DNA of 13,177 bases from an uncultured Aliterella sp. (GTDB lineage: Bacteria > Cyanobacteriota > Cyanobacteriia > Cyanobacteriales > Chroococcidiopsidaceae), in assembly GCA_905479905.1 (NCBI GenBank), contig CAJQOK010000192.1, forward strand, positions 1 through 13,177, written 5' to 3'. The notes beneath the pieces were generated by a model, which saw nothing but the letters and a program-made list of their open reading frames with translations, was not told the origin of the DNA and searched no databases. The position numbers and the translations under genes were made by a program. Every line of letters starts with the position of its first letter. The stretch's first letter is position 1. Shown here in pieces: positions 6,836 to 13,177 of this stretch.

Positions 6836-8005
6836 AGCAATAATACGCAATTTCTTCTTATATTTAAAGTTATTATTCTTAGCTTTTTCAGTGGATTTAC
6901 GGGCGTACCTTTAACCGTAATGCCAAGTAAAGCCTCTACCATCAAAGACATAGATTTTTTAGGCGAAGTCACGTTTCCTGGGGATACCAAAGTACAAGGA
7001 ACCTTACTCGGCGGACTTTCTGGTATTACTTATGATGCTAGAAAAAATGTTTACTATAGCATCTCTGACGATCGCAGTGAAAAAGCGCCAGCAAGATTTT
7101 ATACCCTCACTATCGAACTTAAAGAAAACTTTTTAGGTGCAGTCAAGTTTACTGATGTGACTTTGCTAAATAATCAAGATGGACAAAATTTTCCAGAGCA
7201 AGGTATCGATCCTGAAGGAATTGCTTTAACAAGTAAGGGTACTTTATATATTTCTTCCGAAGGTAATTCTACACCCACCAATTTAATTAATCCTTTTGTT
7301 AACGAGTTCTCTTTAGCTGGAGAGCAATTAAAAGCTTTACCAATCCATCAAAAATACTTGCCAAATGCTCCCCAAACTAGAGGTGTTCAGAATAACTTAG
7401 GTTTTGAAAGCCTAACAATAACACCTAGTCAAAATTATTTATTTACCGCCACAGAAAACGCTTTATTTCAAGATGGTAAATTAGCAACTGTCAACAATGG
7501 TAGCCCGTCAAGGATTTTTAGCTACAATTTAACTACAGGTTTACCCATCGCCGAATATCTTTACTTAACTGATAAAGTATCTGAACATCCAATTAAGGCA
7601 GATGGGTTTAATAATAGCGGCTTAGTAGACTTACTCGCCATTGATGACACGCATTTTCTTGGTTTAGAGCGTTCTTTTTCTTTGGGTGCAGGTTTCACGA
7701 TTAAATTGTATGAAATTTCTTTGGCAGGTGCGGACGATATCAGTAATATCAATAATTTAGATACCGCCAAAATCAAGAATATTAAGCCTGCTAAAAAGAA
7801 ACTATTGTTAGATTTCGATAAGTTAAATATAACATTAGACAATATTGAAGGCCTTACTTTTGGTCCCAACTTGCCAAATGGACGACGTTCTTTAATTATC
7901 GTCAGTGACAATAACTTTAGGAAAAACCTCACCCACGTCTTAGTTTTTAGTGTAGAACCCATCAATAAACCTGCCATCATCCTCAAGCCCAAAGGTAAGA
8001 ACTAA
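6815..8005 (+). CDS. Exported phytase-like / esterase-like beta-propeller protein
   Basis: This protein of 396 residues (390 from the ATG at 6833) belongs to the family named esterase-like activity of phytase. Family motifs: LGGLSGITYDARKNVYYSIS then DDR (about 65-87), GIDPEGIALTSKGTLYISSEG (about 130-150), NLGFESLTITPSQNYLFTATE (about 194-214), and the closing DNIEGLTFGPNL...SLIIVSDNNF block. The repeated EG-L/I-A and SxD patterns fit propeller blades. The N-terminus has a hydrophobic stretch (FLLIFKVIILSFFSGFTGV) and a probable cleavage site after SKA at residue 40, so it is exported or lumenal. Known: members are secreted or periplasmic and poorly characterised; true phytase activity is not established for most. 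It is a monocistronic-looking gene, 70 bp after its upstream neighbour. Confidence 0.85.
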   Translation: MIGLIIMSNNTQFLLIFKVIILSFFSGFTGVPLTVMPSKASTIKDIDFLGEVTFPGDTKVQGTLLGGLSGITYDARKNVYYSISDDRSEKAPARFYTLTIELKENFLGAVKFTDVTLLNNQDGQNFPEQGIDPEGIALTSKGTLYISSEGNSTPTNLINPFVNEFSLAGEQLKALPIHQKYLPNAPQTRGVQNNLGFESLTITPSQNYLFTATENALFQDGKLATVNNGSPSRIFSYNLTTGLPIAEYLYLTDKVSEHPIKADGFNNSGLVDLLAIDDTHFLGLERSFSLGAGFTIKLYEISLAGADDISNINNLDTAKIKNIKPAKKKLLLDFDKLNITLDNIEGLTFGPNLPNGRRSLIIVSDNNFRKNLTHVLVFSVEPINKPAIILKPKGKN

Positions 8006-8009
8006 TTAT

Positions 8010-8041
8010 TTGACAAAATCCTAAAAAGCTGCCACTATAGT
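8010..8041 (+). promoter_or_regulatory. Candidate promoter of the tRNA-Asp gene
   Basis: A perfect -35 consensus TTGACA lies at 8010-8015 and a near-consensus -10 TATAGT at 8036-8041. The spacing is 20 bp, longer than ideal; CACTAT at 8033-8038 gives 17 bp but matches less well. It lies just upstream of the tRNA, which is the expected place. Confidence 0.45.
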
Positions 8042-8055
8042 AAAGCCCTGAATAA

Positions 8056-8129
8056 GGGACTGTAGTTCAATTGGTTAGAGCACCGCCCTGTCACGGCGGA
8101 AGTTGCGGGTTCGAGCCCCGTCAGTCCCG
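8056..8129 (+). tRNA. tRNA-Asp (anticodon GUC)
   Basis: This is a full 74-nt cloverleaf. The acceptor stem GGGACTG (8056-8062) pairs with CAGTCCC (8122-8128), with discriminator G8129, the usual aspartate identity base. The D-arm is 8065-8081. The anticodon stem CCGCC/GGCGG (8083-8087, 8095-8099) encloses the loop CT-GTC-AC, with the anticodon at 8090-8092. The T-arm is 8105-8121, with TTCGAGC as its loop. CCA is not encoded. G34 (8090) is the queuosine site served by QueA, and U54 (8110) is the TrmFO target; both enzymes are encoded in this window. Confidence 0.97.
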
Positions 8130-8172
8130 TTAATTTGTTTCTGATTTAAAAAGTGATTTCAAAACCAATGTA

Positions 8173-8195
8173 GAGACGTTGCGATGCAACGTCTC
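8173..8195. repeat. Palindromic repeat, second copy (10-bp stem, 3-nt loop)
   Basis: GAGACGTTGC (8173-8182), loop GAT, GCAACGTCTC (8186-8195): a perfect 10-bp inverted repeat. Compared with 594-614 the stem is the same, except that a T-A pair replaces an A-T pair, and the loop is the reverse complement, so this copy is inverted. Confidence 0.85.
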
Positions 8196-8241
8196 GTTGC
8201 CAAAATTCATTGCGATGCAACGTCTCGTTGCCAAAATTCAT
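8180..8241. repeat. Perfect 31-bp tandem duplication
   Basis: Units at 8180-8210 and 8211-8241 are identical over all 31 bases. Each begins TGCGATGCAACGTCTC and ends with TTGCCAAAATTCAT. The unit contains the right half of the palindrome, so the second copy carries a half-palindrome only. The absence of any mismatch suggests a recent duplication. Confidence 0.92.
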
Positions 8242-8260
8242 ACATTTAATCAGCAGCGCC

Positions 8261-8288
8261 GCAAAAACAATCTTCTAACTGTTTTTGC
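8261..8288 (-). terminator. AT-rich inverted repeat downstream of trmFO
   Basis: GCAAAAACA (8261-8269) and TGTTTTTGC (8280-8288) form a 9-bp stem with a 10-nt loop, starting 16 bp beyond the trmFO stop. The stem is AT-rich and no T-run follows, so it is at best a weak transcription end or an RNA-stability hairpin. Confidence 0.35.
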
Positions 8289-8303
8289 CTACAAAATCAA
8301 GTT

Positions 8304-9668
8304 TTAACAGGCTACCGTTGCTAACGTTGGCAACGAAGAACTATACCAGAGCGCCAAATCGGCTAAAGCGCGATCGCGGTAAGCAGCGTATCGTTCTTGT
8401 TTGCTCTTAATTTTCTCTGGTAAGGGGGGCAAAATGCCAAAATTGGGCGGCATTGGTTGAAAATGTTTAGGCGATGCGGAACTAATAAATTCAAATAGCG
8501 CCCCCATCATTGTTGTATTAGGCAGCGTTAAAGGCGGCTGACCTAAAGCTAACCTTGCAGCATTAGTACCAGCCAACCAACCCCCGGCGGAGGCTGCGGT
8601 ATAGCCCTCTGTACCAATTATTTGTCCGGCGGCTAAAACTGTAGAATGATGCTTAAATTGCAAACTAGGGTGCAATAACTGCGGCGCATTAATAAATGTA
8701 TTGCGGTGCATAACTCCCAAACGCACAAATTCCGCATTTTCCAAGCCCGGAATCATTTGAAATATCCGCTTTTGTTCGCTCCAACGTAAATTTGTTTGAA
8801 ATCCTACCATATTCCACAACTGCCCAGCTTTATCTTCTTGGCGCAATTGCACGACTGCGTAGGGACGTTCGGACTTGTTTTCGGGGGCGCGAAAATCGCC
8901 TTTACGAGCATCAAATAAACCTACAGGCTTTAAGGACCCATAACGCATCGTATCTTCGCCGCGCTGGGCTAATTCCTCAATGGGCAAACAAGCTTCAAAA
9001 AACTTAGCCGTCTCGCGCTCAAAGTCTTTTAGTTCTGCTTGTTCGGCAATACATAGTTCTTGACGAAAGTGCAAATACTGTTCGCGGTTCATTGGGCAAT
9101 TGAGATAGTCAGCGTCGCCTTTGTCGTAACGAGAAGCTAGAAAAGCGCGATCGCGGTTAATTGATTCGCCAACTACTATGGGACTTGCCGCATCAAAAAA
9201 ACTTAGATACTCCATTCCCGTAAATCGTTGCAAATCTTCAGCAAGTTGGGGGCTGGTTAAGGGGCCTGTAGCTAAAACAACAATACCTGACGGGATTTCT
9301 TCAACTTCTCCCCGCCGCAACTCAATTAATGGATGATTTGCCAAAGTTGTAGTTAAGTCATGGCTAAATTTGCCTCTATCCACCGCTAAAGCACCTCCGG
9401 CGGGTACAGAGTGTTCGTCAGCTTTAGCAATAATGATTGAACTAAGTTGACGAAGTTCGGCGTGCAGTAACCCCGCCGCGCGATCGCTCGAAATTGCCCC
9501 AAAGGAATTACTACAGACAAGTTCTGCTAATTCCTGGGAATGGTGGGCGGGGCTAACTTTATCGGGGCGCATTTCTTGCAATATTACGGGTACTCCCGCC
9601 GCCGCAATTTGCCAAGCGGCCTCAGTTCCAGCTATTCCACCGCCAATAACATGAATTGGTTGTACCAT
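8304..9668 (-). CDS. trmFO: Folate/FAD-dependent tRNA (uracil-54-C5)-methyltransferase TrmFO
   Basis: TrmFO makes 5-methyluridine at position 54 of the tRNA T-loop, using methylenetetrahydrofolate as carbon donor and FADH2 as reductant. The 454-residue length is close to the family norm (about 435-460). An N-terminal FAD-binding [12 protein letters not shown] (9-20) is followed by [20 protein letters not shown], starting at residue 50 (conserved C52), and [11 protein letters not shown] (88-98). C227, in [14 protein letters not shown], corresponds to the catalytic cysteine region of the Bacillus enzyme. C-terminal blocks [10 protein letters not shown] and [12 protein letters not shown] are the second dinucleotide-fold signature. 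Its start follows the M50 protease stop by 35 bp on the same strand, so the two are probably cotranscribed. Confidence 0.97.
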   Translation of the reverse strand: MVQPIHVIGGGIAGTEAAWQIAAAGVPVILQEMRPDKVSPAHHSQELAELVCSNSFGAISSDRAAGLLHAELRQLSSIIIAKADEHSVPAGGALAVDRGKFSHDLTTTLANHPLIELRRGEVEEIPSGIVVLATGPLTSPQLAEDLQRFTGMEYLSFFDAASPIVVGESINRDRAFLASRYDKGDADYLNCPMNREQYLHFRQELCIAEQAELKDFERETAKFFEACLPIEELAQRGEDTMRYGSLKPVGLFDARKGDFRAPENKSERPYAVVQLRQEDKAGQLWNMVGFQTNLRWSEQKRIFQMIPGLENAEFVRLGVMHRNTFINAPQLLHPSLQFKHHSTVLAAGQIIGTEGYTAASAGGWLAGTNAARLALGQPPLTLPNTTMMGALFEFISSASPKHFQPMPPNFGILPPLPEKIKSKQERYAAYRDRALADLALWYSSSLPTLATVAC

Positions 9669-9703
9669 TAATGACCTTTGATGAATAAAAGTAAATTGTC
9701 TAG

Positions 9704-11191
9704 CTAGTTCAGAAATTGAGCTAATTTTTCTGGCATGGGCAAAATAATAATTACCAATAATGCCATTGCCAGTATTCCCAAAATATCGCGCCGATTATCT
9801 AGTTCGCTAATATCATTTAACGCAGGTTCGTCGGCAATGGGCATAAAAAATAAGATAATTGCCCAAAGTAAGAAACCAGGTTGCAGTAAAGCAATCCCTA
9901 ATAATAAAAATCGGGAAATTTGCCCGATCGCTATCCCGTTGCGTTGTCCGAACATGGCATGAATAATATGACCGCCATCAAGTTGTCCTACAGGAATCAA
10001 ATTTAAAGCTGTAGCTATTAGTCCAATTAACCCAGCTACGGCTACAGGGTGCAAGTCTAAAGCGCGATCGCCCGTTAGTTGAATGCCCAGTGTCAACTTA
10101 CTCAGCAGCGCCAATAGTAGGGAGTAATTGGGGTTTAAGGCATTAGGGTTTAACACTTGCTCGGCTTTTTCTGGCAGCGATACAATTGTTGAATGAGCTA
10201 AACCCCAAATCAGTACAGGTAAAGTTACGATAAAACCCGCCAATGGCCCCGCAATACTTACGTCAAATAAGGCTTTACGGTTGGGTACAGGGCTACGCAT
10301 TTGAATAAATGCGCCAAAGGTTCCTAAAAATGCTGGAAAGGGAATAAAGTAAGGCAATGTTGCCCGGATTTTGTAGTATCGGGCGGCTAAATAATGCCCT
10401 AGTTCGTGGATGCCCAAAATAGTCATTAAAGAAGCCGCGTAAGGTAAGCCGCTTAGGAGTATCCCTGGTTCAGATTTCAATAAACCTACATTACTGGCAT
10501 TGGCAATTTCTACCCCCACAAAGGTAGTGGTGCAAATAGTAGCAATTAGTAGTCCTAGCGCCAATCCGGGGCGAGTTATTTGATTATTTTTGGGTTTACT
10601 TGCGGATTGGGGATTGGGAACTAAGGCAAAAAACGGCTTTCCAGTGCTATCTTCTTGAAACAAGACTAAAAAGCGATCGCCAAATTCGGCGCGAACATTG
10701 TCTTTAATGCGATCGTAAGCCTGGGATGAAGATTTTTCTTTCAACTGTCCCCGACAAATAATTGCTTGGGGTCGATACTCAATATTGTTTAGATAAAATA
10801 TCGACCAAGGAAAACAATTTCTTAGTTTAGTTTCTTCGTCTTTATCAATGGGACGTAAAGGCAATGGTGGCGGGACAATAGCTTTTACCGGGGACGCTGA
10901 TTTAACAGTCTGGGATGGTTCTTGTTGAGGAGGAACTAAGTTTTTTCGCCCTTTTTGATGCAGTTTTAGGTAGAAAAATATGCTTAGTAAACTCATCCCG
11001 ATTAATAGTCCAATTGGCGGTAGCTGCTTTGCACCGTAAACTACCACCCATAAACTCCACACAAAAGGCGGTGTCATCAATATTAGCCATAACAGCCAAA
11101 CGGGAGTAGTTGTTACTCCTGCGACACTCCGGCGCACTATTAAGTAGGTAAATAGTGCCATAAGTAAAAGAATAATCCAGTCAATAATCAT
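9704..11191 (-). CDS. Site-2-type M50 membrane metalloprotease, EGY-like
   Basis: This 495-residue polytopic membrane protein has the zinc motif HELGH at 262-266 ([14 protein letters not shown]) and the third-ligand motif [12 protein letters not shown] at 397-408 (D405). The block [21 protein letters not shown] followed by GPLAGF (290-320) is typical of the EGY/cyanobacterial branch of site-2 proteases. Hydrophobic segments occur at about 1-20, 31-51, 58-75, 208-230, 245-262, 311-335, 384-402, 425-450 and 468-485. Residues 80-205 form a soluble insert with a proline-rich linker (PPPLPLRP) and a compact domain ([22 protein letters not shown]). Known: EGY proteins act in thylakoid or chloroplast membrane proteolysis. 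The substrate here is unknown. It is first in a probable operon with trmFO. Confidence 0.92.
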   Translation of the reverse strand: MIIDWIILLLMALFTYLIVRRSVAGVTTTPVWLLWLILMTPPFVWSLWVVVYGAKQLPPIGLLIGMSLLSIFFYLKLHQKGRKNLVPPQQEPSQTVKSASPVKAIVPPPLPLRPIDKDEETKLRNCFPWSIFYLNNIEYRPQAIICRGQLKEKSSSQAYDRIKDNVRAEFGDRFLVLFQEDSTGKPFFALVPNPQSASKPKNNQITRPGLALGLLIATICTTTFVGVEIANASNVGLLKSEPGILLSGLPYAASLMTILGIHELGHYLAARYYKIRATLPYFIPFPAFLGTFGAFIQMRSPVPNRKALFDVSIAGPLAGFIVTLPVLIWGLAHSTIVSLPEKAEQVLNPNALNPNYSLLLALLSKLTLGIQLTGDRALDLHPVAVAGLIGLIATALNLIPVGQLDGGHIIHAMFGQRNGIAIGQISRFLLLGIALLQPGFLLWAIILFFMPIADEPALNDISELDNRRDILGILAMALLVIIILPMPEKLAQFLN

Positions 11192-11300
11192 GTTATTTAA
11201 AATAAAGTTTAATAAGGATTTGAGGATGCCAAACTTTTTTTGAAAACCCGACCTGCTGCATTCATAATCAAAAAACTAGAGCTTTCTACTGGCGGTAGCT
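11192..11300. other. Divergent intergenic region between M50 protease and MBL-fold genes
   Basis: This is 109 bp of AT-rich DNA. On the plus strand it carries a good candidate promoter for the MBL-fold gene; no equally clear promoter is visible for the protease on the minus strand. Confidence 0.4.
11240..11268 (+). promoter_or_regulatory. Candidate sigma-70-type promoter of the MBL-fold gene
   Basis: TTGAAA (11240-11245) and CATAAT (11263-11268) each match five of six consensus bases and are separated by exactly 17 bp. Transcription would start near 11275, leaving a leader of about 25 bases before the GTG at 11301. Confidence 0.5.
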
Positions 11301-12026
11301 GTGTACTCAGATTCTTCCCTTCCCACTTTTGTTAATACAACGGATGTTGACCCCATTCCCGCCCAGCGTCATTCCAAACCACCCCAAGCTGTATTAGACA
11401 ATATTTATGCTTTTTCACCTAATTCGGAAACTTTAGGAGGTACTTCTTATCTTATTGTAGAAAAAGAAGGTAATATCTTGCTTGATTGTCCGGCGGTAGA
11501 TGAGCCTACTTGTGAGTTTTTGACTACTCACGGCGGAATAAAAAGCTTATTTATTACTCATCGGGGCGGTATTGGCAAGGTACGACAGCTACAAAACTCT
11601 TTTAATTGTGAAGTTTTAATTCAAGAGCAAGAAGCTTACTTATTGCCAAAAGTCAAAGTAACAACTTTTAGGCAAGAAATGACTCTGCAAAGCTACTTAA
11701 GGGCAATTTGGACATCGGGGCATTCTCCCGGTTCCTCCTGCCTCTATTATCCGCGTTATGGTGGTATTTTGTTTACGGGGCGACACTTGCTACCAAATCG
11801 TCAAGGGCAACCTGTACCGTTAAGAACTGCTAAAACTTTTCAATGGCATTGGCAAATAAAAAGCTTACAACTACTACGGGAAACATTTACGCCAGAAACC
11901 TTGGCGCTTATTTGTCCTGGGGCAAATATAGGGTTTTTGCGGGGAGAAAAAGTAATCGCTAATGCGTATCAGCAATTAGCGATGCTAGACTTAACAGCCT
12001 TAAAAAACTCTCCAACTATTTTGTAG
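11301..12026 (+). CDS. Metallo-beta-lactamase-fold protein with degenerate metal site
   Basis: This 241-residue protein starts at GTG. An in-frame stop at 11277-11279 limits extension upstream, and there is no early internal ATG. The fold is shown by GTSYLIVEKEGNILLDCPA (47-65), KSLFITHRGGIGKV (81-94), AIWTSGHSPGSSCLYY (135-150), GGILFTGRHLLP (154-165) and ICPGANIGFLRG (204-215). These occupy the positions of the strand-1 D, HxHxDH, H, D and H motifs. Only H87 and H141 clearly remain: HxHxDH reads HRGGIG, the FTGD aspartate is R161, and the final PGH reads PGA. Normal two-zinc chemistry is therefore unlikely. No signal peptide is present, so it is cytoplasmic. It ends two bases from the convergent ctpA stop. 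Function is unknown. Confidence 0.85.
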   Translation: MYSDSSLPTFVNTTDVDPIPAQRHSKPPQAVLDNIYAFSPNSETLGGTSYLIVEKEGNILLDCPAVDEPTCEFLTTHGGIKSLFITHRGGIGKVRQLQNSFNCEVLIQEQEAYLLPKVKVTTFRQEMTLQSYLRAIWTSGHSPGSSCLYYPRYGGILFTGRHLLPNRQGQPVPLRTAKTFQWHWQIKSLQLLRETFTPETLALICPGANIGFLRGEKVIANAYQQLAMLDLTALKNSPTIL

Positions 12027-12028
12027 GT

Positions 12029-13177
12029 TTAAGCGGCTTTTGCTACTACAACCTTGCTGGTCAAAAACTCTACGGCGGCTGTATATTGGTTATCTGCTTC
12101 TGTACCGATTTGTTCGCGGGTAATGGGTTCTAGTTTAACTAAGCGATCGGGGGTTATACCTAGCTTATTAATATCTCGATGATTGGGAGTTTCGTATTTA
12201 GCTACTGTAACCGCCAATCCCGCACCATCAGACAAGTCAAATAAAGATTGAATTAAGCCTTTACCAAAAGTAGTTTCTCCTACCAAAGTCGCCCTACCGT
12301 TGTCTTGCAGCGCTCCGGCTAAAATTTCACTAGCACTAGCCGATCCTTGATTGACTAAAACTACCAATGGATCGCGGGTTAAGGGCGCTCCGTAAGCTTC
12401 AAAACTGCCTTGAATCCCTTGGCGGTTTACAGTGTATACCACTGTGCTTTTATCTAACCACAACCGCGCAATTTCAATTCCTGATTGCAATAAACCGCCG
12501 GGATTGTTGCGTAAATCTAAAATATATGCTTCCGCGCCTTGCTTTTCTAAGCTATCGATCGCATGAGCAAGCTCCGTTGTAGCATTGGCATTAAATTGAG
12601 TTAAGCGAATGTAGCCAATGGGAACGTTTTGGGCAGAAGCACGCAACTGACTAACTACAGGATTTAGAGCTATGCGATCGCGCACTAAATCGATTTCCTT
12701 GCTTGCTTCCCCATCGCGCTCAATCGTCAAGTAGACGTGAGTGCCTATTTGCCCCCGCATCCTTGCTGCCGCTTCATCTAGGGTAATTTGGGTACTATGA
12801 GTGCTATTAATTTGGGTAATGCGATCGCGCGATTGAATCCCAGCTTTATCGGCGGGAGACTGGGCAATAGGGGCAACTACCTCTAAAACTCCGGTTTTGG
12901 CATCTATTGCAATCTGTAAGCCTACTCCAGTCAACTCTCCTGACGTATTTACCTGCAAACTCCGGTACTGTTCTGGGCGCAAAAACCGCGTAAACGGGTC
13001 GTCCAAAGTAGCAATCATTTTTTGGACAGCATTAAAAGCTGATTCTTCGTCATTTAAAGGCTGTTTCAGCACTTTTTGCCGCACCGATGCCCAATTTTGG
13101 TGATTAAAACTATCATCTAAATAAGTACGGTTAACAATTCTCCATGCCTCAGAGACTAACTTTTGCTCTTTAGTCAG
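12029..13177 (-). CDS. ctpA: Carboxyl-terminal processing protease CtpA (partial, N-terminus outside window)
   Basis: CtpA is an S41 serine protease that trims the C-terminal extension of the photosystem II D1 precursor in the thylakoid lumen. The frame stays open to the right edge (first visible residues LTKEQKLVSEAWRIV), so a GTG at 13084 is internal and the signal peptide lies outside. Numbered from that codon, domains are: the D1P-type N-terminal segment, a PDZ domain (about 53-125, GVGLQIAIDAKTGVLEVVAP), then the catalytic core with ILDLRNNPGGLLQSGIEIARLW (188-209), the nucleophile S250 in GSASASEILAG and the general base K275 in TFGKGLIQ. The 25-residue S-K spacing fits the family. FNHQNW and TLDDPFTRFLRPEQY match cyanobacterial CtpA better than CtpB/C. 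It ends at KVVVAKAA, convergent with the MBL-fold gene. Confidence 0.92.
   Translation of the reverse strand: MTKEQKLVSEAWRIVNRTYLDDSFNHQNWASVRQKVLKQPLNDEESAFNAVQKMIATLDDPFTRFLRPEQYRSLQVNTSGELTGVGLQIAIDAKTGVLEVVAPIAQSPADKAGIQSRDRITQINSTHSTQITLDEAAARMRGQIGTHVYLTIERDGEASKEIDLVRDRIALNPVVSQLRASAQNVPIGYIRLTQFNANATTELAHAIDSLEKQGAEAYILDLRNNPGGLLQSGIEIARLWLDKSTVVYTVNRQGIQGSFEAYGAPLTRDPLVVLVNQGSASASEILAGALQDNGRATLVGETTFGKGLIQSLFDLSDGAGLAVTVAKYETPNHRDINKLGITPDRLVKLEPITREQIGTEADNQYTAAVEFLTSKVVVAKAA

Noticed and set aside
8173..8241. CRISPR-like or att-site-like repeats next to the tRNA gene
   Set aside because: The two 31-bp units abut with no spacer, and they share no identity with the tRNA 3' end; no integrase, cas gene or phage gene is near.
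13082..13084. GTG as the start of ctpA
   Set aside because: The same frame continues to the window edge with residues typical of the CtpA N-terminal domain (EQKLVSEAWRIVNRTYLDD), so the GTG is an internal valine codon.

Overview
The window is chromosomal DNA from a cyanobacterium. The octamer GCGATCGC (HIP1), a hallmark of cyanobacterial genomes, occurs 16 times in 13.2 kb, where chance would give well under one. The gene content agrees: a CtpA-type D1-processing protease, an EGY-like site-2 protease, a lumenal pentapeptide-repeat protein, and a C-S-lyase closely resembling Synechocystis C-DES. Short palindromic and heptamer repeats of cyanobacterial type lie between genes. The sequence alone does not fix the genus.

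Layout. (1) 1-1004: the start of an exported pentapeptide-repeat protein (minus) diverges from a YraN-family gene (plus). The YraN gene converges on a small unknown cyanobacterial gene (minus), with a duplicated, palindromic repeat wedged between the two stop codons. (2) 1181-4965: queA (plus) runs tail to tail into, and overlaps, a compact minus-strand operon. In transcription order the operon is a cysteine/cystine C-S-lyase, a GT-B glycosyltransferase-like protein and a YjbQ-family protein, with only two bases between each pair. (3) 4966-6744: a gene-free strip with a heptamer repeat, then a TM0106-type protein combining a RecB/Cas4-like domain with an RNase H-like exonuclease domain. (4) 6815-8129: an exported phytase-like/esterase-like protein and a tRNA-Asp(GUC) gene. 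(5) 8130-11191: a second palindromic repeat with a perfect 31-bp tandem duplication, then trmFO and an EGY-like M50 protease (minus; the protease is transcribed first). (6) 11301-13177: a metallo-beta-lactamase-fold protein with degenerate metal ligands (plus) converges on ctpA (minus), whose N-terminal coding part runs off the window.

Themes. tRNA modification recurs: QueA makes a queuosine precursor at G34, TrmFO methylates U54, and the tRNA-Asp gene in the window has both target bases. Membrane and lumen proteolysis is represented by the M50 protease and CtpA. I see no phage, transposase, CRISPR array, defence cassette or biosynthetic cluster. The region looks like ordinary core genome with some poorly characterised cyanobacterial families. 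The most interesting points are two proteins of nuclease and hydrolase folds that lack expected catalytic residues, and a palindromic repeat whose stem is preserved by a compensatory change between copies. No gene-free stretch exceeds 300 bases.
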